Source: Bradyrhizobium sp. CCBAU 53340
GTDB lineage: Bacteria > Pseudomonadota > Alphaproteobacteria > Rhizobiales > Xanthobacteraceae
Direction: 5' to 3'
Assembly (NCBI RefSeq): GCF_015291645.1
Contig: NZ_CP030055.1
Location: 2,604,001-2,668,000 of the forward strand
DNA: 64,000 nt
The notes beneath the pieces were generated by a model. The model saw nothing but the letters and a program-made list of their open reading frames with translations. It was not told the origin of the DNA and did not search any database. The stretch's first letter is position 1; the number at the start of each line of letters is the position of its first letter. Shown here piece by piece: positions 60,617-64,000 of the stretch. A program made the translations under genes and the position numbers.

Positions 60617-61621
60617 ATGCGATGTATGGCAAGATGCCTGAGCCTGCTGGCCGCCTTCGCGGCGATCGGCCTGTCTGCAAGACCGGTCGCAGCGGCCGAA
60701 ACCTTCGTGGTCGCGCGGCAATCCATCGCCGATGAGAAGGCCGTGTTCGCCACGGTCGAAAGCATCAGCGTCGTGCCGGCGCGCGGACGAATCGGCGGTA
60801 CGGTGGCTCAGCTCAAGGTCAGGGAAGGCGATCGCGTTGCCGCCGGTCAGGCGATCGCGACCATCGGCGACGAAAAGCTGGTCCTCCAGATGAAGTCGCT
60901 CGATGCGCAGATCGAAGCCCTTCAGGCGCAGGCAAACCAGGCGCAGCTCGACTTTACCCGGACCGAGGGGCTGGTCGAGCGCGGCATTCTGCCCCGGGTC
61001 AAGCTCGACGAGCAGCGCACCGCCTTGAACGTGGCCGACAACGGCTTGCGGGCCAAGACCGCCGAGCGTGCCGTGATCAACGAGCAACTCAACCAGGGCC
61101 AGGTGCTCGCGCCCGCGGACGGACGCGTACTGAAGCGGCTGATCACCGTAGGGTCAGTCGTGCTCGCGGGCGATCCCATCGTCACGGTCGCCCAACAGAA
61201 TTTCAAGCTGCGGCTTCGCGTGCCGGAACGGCATGCACGTTTCCTCAAGGCGGGCGACAAGATTCGCATCGACGGCGCGGAATTCGTCGGAGAAGCCGCC
61301 AAGTCGGGCGTCATCGACCTCGTCTATCCCCAGATCGAGGAAGGACGCGTGATTGCGGATGCGACCGTCGAAGGCCTCGGAGAATATTTCGTCGGTGACA
61401 GGCTGCGGGTGTGGATCTCCGGCGGCGTGAGAACCGCCCTCGTCGTTCCGGCAGGCTACGTGACCACCCGGTTCGGTATCGACTACGTCCGGCTCCAGAA
61501 GGACGGCGGAGCCATCGACGTGCCGGTGCAGCGCGGCCGCGAATTGGCGACGCCGGCACTCGTGGACGGACTCGAGATCCTGTCCGGCGTTTCGGCCGGC
61601 GACCAGTTGGTGCGGCCGTGA
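60617..61621 (+). CDS. RND efflux periplasmic adaptor (membrane fusion protein)
   Basis: The protein is about 334 residues. It has a signal peptide (LSLLAAFAAIGLSARPVAAAE), a barrel-sandwich domain (GGTVAQLKVREGDRVAAGQAIATIGDEK), a short hairpin coiled coil (QIEALQAQANQAQLDFTRTEGLVERGILPRVKLDEQ) and VLAPADGRVLKRLITVGSVVLAGDPIVTVAQ, as in HlyD/AcrA adaptors. The start is uncertain: ATG at 60563, 60599 and 60626 are also in frame. It overlaps the RND permease start (GTGA). Confidence 0.87.
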   Translation: MRCMARCLSLLAAFAAIGLSARPVAAAETFVVARQSIADEKAVFATVESISVVPARGRIGGTVAQLKVREGDRVAAGQAIATIGDEKLVLQMKSLDAQIEALQAQANQAQLDFTRTEGLVERGILPRVKLDEQRTALNVADNGLRAKTAERAVINEQLNQGQVLAPADGRVLKRLITVGSVVLAGDPIVTVAQQNFKLRLRVPERHARFLKAGDKIRIDGAEFVGEAAKSGVIDLVYPQIEEGRVIADATVEGLGEYFVGDRLRVWISGGVRTALVVPAGYVTTRFGIDYVRLQKDGGAIDVPVQRGRELATPALVDGLEILSGVSAGDQLVRP

Positions 61622-64000
61622 ATCTCGGACTGTCGGGACGGCTCACCAGGGCGACGATCGCTTCGCCGCTCACGCCGCTGTTTCTGCTTGCGGCGCTCGT
61701 CGTTGGCCTGATCGCGGTCGTCATGATACCGCGTGAGGAGGAGCCGCAGATCAGCGTTCCCATGGTCGACATCCGCGTCAATGCGGACGGGCTGCGCGGA
61801 CCGGATGCGGTTGAGCTCGTCACCAAGCCGCTGGAGTCGATCGTCAAGGGGATCGACGGGGTCGAGCACGTCTATAGCCAGACCGAGGACGACCGCGTCA
61901 TGGTCACCGCGCGGTTTCTGGTCGGCACCAAGTTCGAGGACGCGATCCTGCGCGTGCACGAGAAGATCCGCGCCAATCTCGATCGGATCCCCATTGGTAT
62001 TTCCGAGCCGCTGATCGTCGGTCGCGGAATCAACGATGTCGCGGTGACCGTGCTGACGCTGTCGCCGAAGCCGGAGGCCGCCGGGCGCTGGACCGACAAG
62101 GACCTCCACGAGCTGGCCGAAAAGCTGCGTGCGGAGCTGATGAAGGTCGACAATGTCGGACTGACCTACATTTCCGGAGGCGCCCCGCAGCAGGTTCGGG
62201 TCGAGCCTGATCCGGAGAAACTGTCGCTGTTCGGGATCACGCTGCAGCAGCTCGTCGCCAAGGTGAAGGATGCCAATCGTTCCTTCCTGGCCGGCCAGGT
62301 CCGCGATGCCGGCACCGTGCGCAACGTCGCGGCCGGCCAGACGCTGTCGGGCATTCCCGACATCGGGCTGCTGCTCATCACGACCCGCGACGGCCGGCCA
62401 GTCTACGTCAAGGACGTCGCCGCCGTGATCGTCGGCCCCAGCACCGTCGAGCACCGGGTCTGGAGCGATGCGCGTGACGCCCAAGGGCAGTGGGCGCGCA
62501 CGCCGGCCGTCAGCCTCGCGCTTGCCAAGCGGGCCGGCGCGAATGCCGTGGTGGTGTCGGAGGATATTGCCAGGCATCTGGATAGCCTGAAATCGCGTTT
62601 GATCCCCGACGACGTTCAGGTGACGGTGACGCGCGACTATGGCGAAACCGCCAACGAGAAGGCCAACGAGCTGCTGTTTCATCTCGGGCTTGCGACGGTC
62701 TCGATCGTCGTGCTGATCGCGATCGCGATCGGCTGGCGCGAGGCGCTGGTGACTTTCGTCGTCATTCCCACGACGATCCTGCTGACGATGTTTGCAGCCA
62801 ATCTGATGGGCTATACCATCAACCGCGTCAGCCTGTTCGCGTTGATCTTCTCGATCGGCATCCTGGTCGATGACGCCATCGTCGTGGTGGAGAACATCGC
62901 GCGGCACTGGGGCATGCGCGATGGTCGCTCGCGGCTGCAGGCCACCATCGAGGCGGTCGCGGAGGTCGGCAATCCCACCGTCGTCGCGACGCTGACCGTG
63001 GTTGCGGCGCTGTTGCCGATGCTGTTCGTCTCGGGCCTGATGGGCCCCTATATGGCACCGATTCCGGCCAATGCCTCGGCTGCGATGCTGTTCTCGTTCT
63101 TCGTCGCCATGGTGGTCGCACCATGGCTGATGTTAAAGCTGGCGCCGAAGGGCGAGATGTCGCCTGCGCATGCCGCGCATGACGAGGGCCGCCTGGGGCG
63201 GCTCTACCGGCGCTTTGCCACTCCGATCGTGCGCAGCAAGCGCTCGGCCTGGATCTTCCTGCTTGGCGTCGGCGTCGCGACGCTGCTGTCAATGATGCTG
63301 TTCGCGACCAAGTCGGTGACGGTCAAGCTGCTGCCGTTCGACAACAAGTCCGAGATCGCGGTCGTCGTCGATCTGCCGGAAGGGGCGAGCCTGGAGGCGA
63401 CCGAGCGCACGCTGTTCGGCGTCGCGGAGACCGCGCGGCAATTGCCGGAGGTCACCTCGCTGCAATCCTATGCCGGCACGCCGGCGCCCTTCAATTTCAA
63501 CGGCCTCGTGCGGCACTATTATTTGCGGGAAAGACCTGAACTCGGCGAAGTCCAGGTCAATCTGGCGGCACGCGGCGAGCGCAAGCGCGCCAGCCACGAG
63601 ATCGCGCTCGCGCTGCGCGAGAAGCTGAAGGCGCTCGATCCGCCCAAGGGCACCAGCATCAAGGTGGTCGAGGTGCCGCCCGGACCGCCCGTGCTTTCGA
63701 CGCTGCTGGCCGAGGTCTACGGACCCGATGCAGCGACGCGCCGGGCCGTCACGGCCGAGCTCAAGAACGTCTTCGCCGAAGTACCCTTCATCGTCGACAT
63801 TGACGACTCCATCGGCGAGAGGCGGCCGCGGCTGCGGTTGTCCATCGATCAGGACCGGCTCGAATTCTTCGGCGTCGAGCAGCGCGATGTCTATGACACG
63901 ATCCAGACCTTGTTCGGCGGCACCTCGATCGGCTACTCGCATCGCGGTGAGGATCGCAATCCGATCGAGATCGCAGTGCATCTCGGCAAGCGCGACCTCG
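61618..64000 (+). CDS. RND efflux permease, partial (runs off the window)
   Basis: It starts GTG at 61618 overlapping the adaptor stop. The visible 794 codons have the first membrane segment (LTPLFLLAALVVGLIAVVMIPREEEPQISVPMVD), the porter domain (SGGAPQQVRVEPDPEKL), and RND helices with VVLIAIAIGWREALVTFVVIPTTILLTM and FSIGILVDDAIVVVENIARH. This resembles the AcrB/MexB heavy superfamily group near CzcA-type, but the IPxE-type and substrate-specific residues were not resolved. Sulfur-linked context suggests export of a sulfur compound (inference). The C-terminus is outside the window. Confidence 0.9.
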   Translation, partial: MNLGLSGRLTRATIASPLTPLFLLAALVVGLIAVVMIPREEEPQISVPMVDIRVNADGLRGPDAVELVTKPLESIVKGIDGVEHVYSQTEDDRVMVTARFLVGTKFEDAILRVHEKIRANLDRIPIGISEPLIVGRGINDVAVTVLTLSPKPEAAGRWTDKDLHELAEKLRAELMKVDNVGLTYISGGAPQQVRVEPDPEKLSLFGITLQQLVAKVKDANRSFLAGQVRDAGTVRNVAAGQTLSGIPDIGLLLITTRDGRPVYVKDVAAVIVGPSTVEHRVWSDARDAQGQWARTPAVSLALAKRAGANAVVVSEDIARHLDSLKSRLIPDDVQVTVTRDYGETANEKANELLFHLGLATVSIVVLIAIAIGWREALVTFVVIPTTILLTMFAANLMGYTINRVSLFALIFSIGILVDDAIVVVENIARHWGMRDGRSRLQATIEAVAEVGNPTVVATLTVVAALLPMLFVSGLMGPYMAPIPANASAAMLFSFFVAMVVAPWLMLKLAPKGEMSPAHAAHDEGRLGRLYRRFATPIVRSKRSAWIFLLGVGVATLLSMMLFATKSVTVKLLPFDNKSEIAVVVDLPEGASLEATERTLFGVAETARQLPEVTSLQSYAGTPAPFNFNGLVRHYYLRERPELGEVQVNLAARGERKRASHEIALALREKLKALDPPKGTSIKVVEVPPGPPVLSTLLAEVYGPDAATRRAVTAELKNVFAEVPFIVDIDDSIGERRPRLRLSIDQDRLEFFGVEQRDVYDTIQTLFGGTSIGYSHRGEDRNPIEIAVHLGKRDL

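Overview
The window is high-GC DNA from an alphaproteobacterium and most likely a Bradyrhizobium or close relative (inference). The reasons are flbT, flaF and fliX flagellar regulators, a CckA-type cell-cycle kinase beside flagellar genes, an alphaproteobacterial DksA, and many short palindromic intergenic repeats. No rRNA, tRNA, CRISPR array, phage or complete insertion sequence was seen.

Region 1 (1-1.7 kb) holds the end of an unidentified gene and a PLP-dependent decarboxylase. Region 2 (1.7-34.5 kb) is a large flagellar block, interrupted at 10.2-14.9 kb by metabolic and regulatory genes. In order it carries flbT, two paralogous flagellins, flaF, a small unknown gene, a FlaG-like gene, flgN-like/flgJ/flgI, fliX, the flgF-flgG-flgA-flgH operon, fliL-fliM-(DUF6468-like)-motE, a 1257-residue TPR protein of unknown function, fliP-fliO, flgB-flgC-fliE, fliQ-fliR, flhB and cckA. 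The promoters look Caulobacter-like. There are CtrA-type TTAA-N7-TTAA boxes, two good sigma-54 motifs (flgI and flgF), and palindromic CGGCA-N5-TGCCG elements that resemble FlbD (ftr) sites. CckA sits at the top of the CtrA phosphorelay, so the block appears to carry both machinery and part of its control.

Region 3 (34.5-47.6 kb) is mixed. It has a Tim44-like membrane protein, an allophanate-hydrolase-like amidase next to a Crp/Fnr regulator and an ABC importer, a glutathione transferase, an isoprenylcysteine methyltransferase-like enzyme, a LuxR-type regulator, small hypothetical genes and class I fumarase.

Region 4 (47.6-51.7 kb) is a candidate TetR regulon: YciB-like and other membrane proteins, a MAPEG protein and a carotenoid cleavage oxygenase, linked by four related operator-like palindromes. 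Region 5 (51.8-56.6 kb) has a SET-domain protein with a basic tail, small membrane proteins, an XRE/MmyB regulator, a FrnE-like oxidoreductase and a GNAT-type protein.

Region 6 (56.1-64 kb) is a sulfide-response island: a SqrR/BigR-type ArsR repressor, sulfide:quinone oxidoreductase, thioredoxin 2, a DUF2892-like protein, a CcoG/FixG ferredoxin and, downstream, an RND efflux pair whose permease runs off the window.
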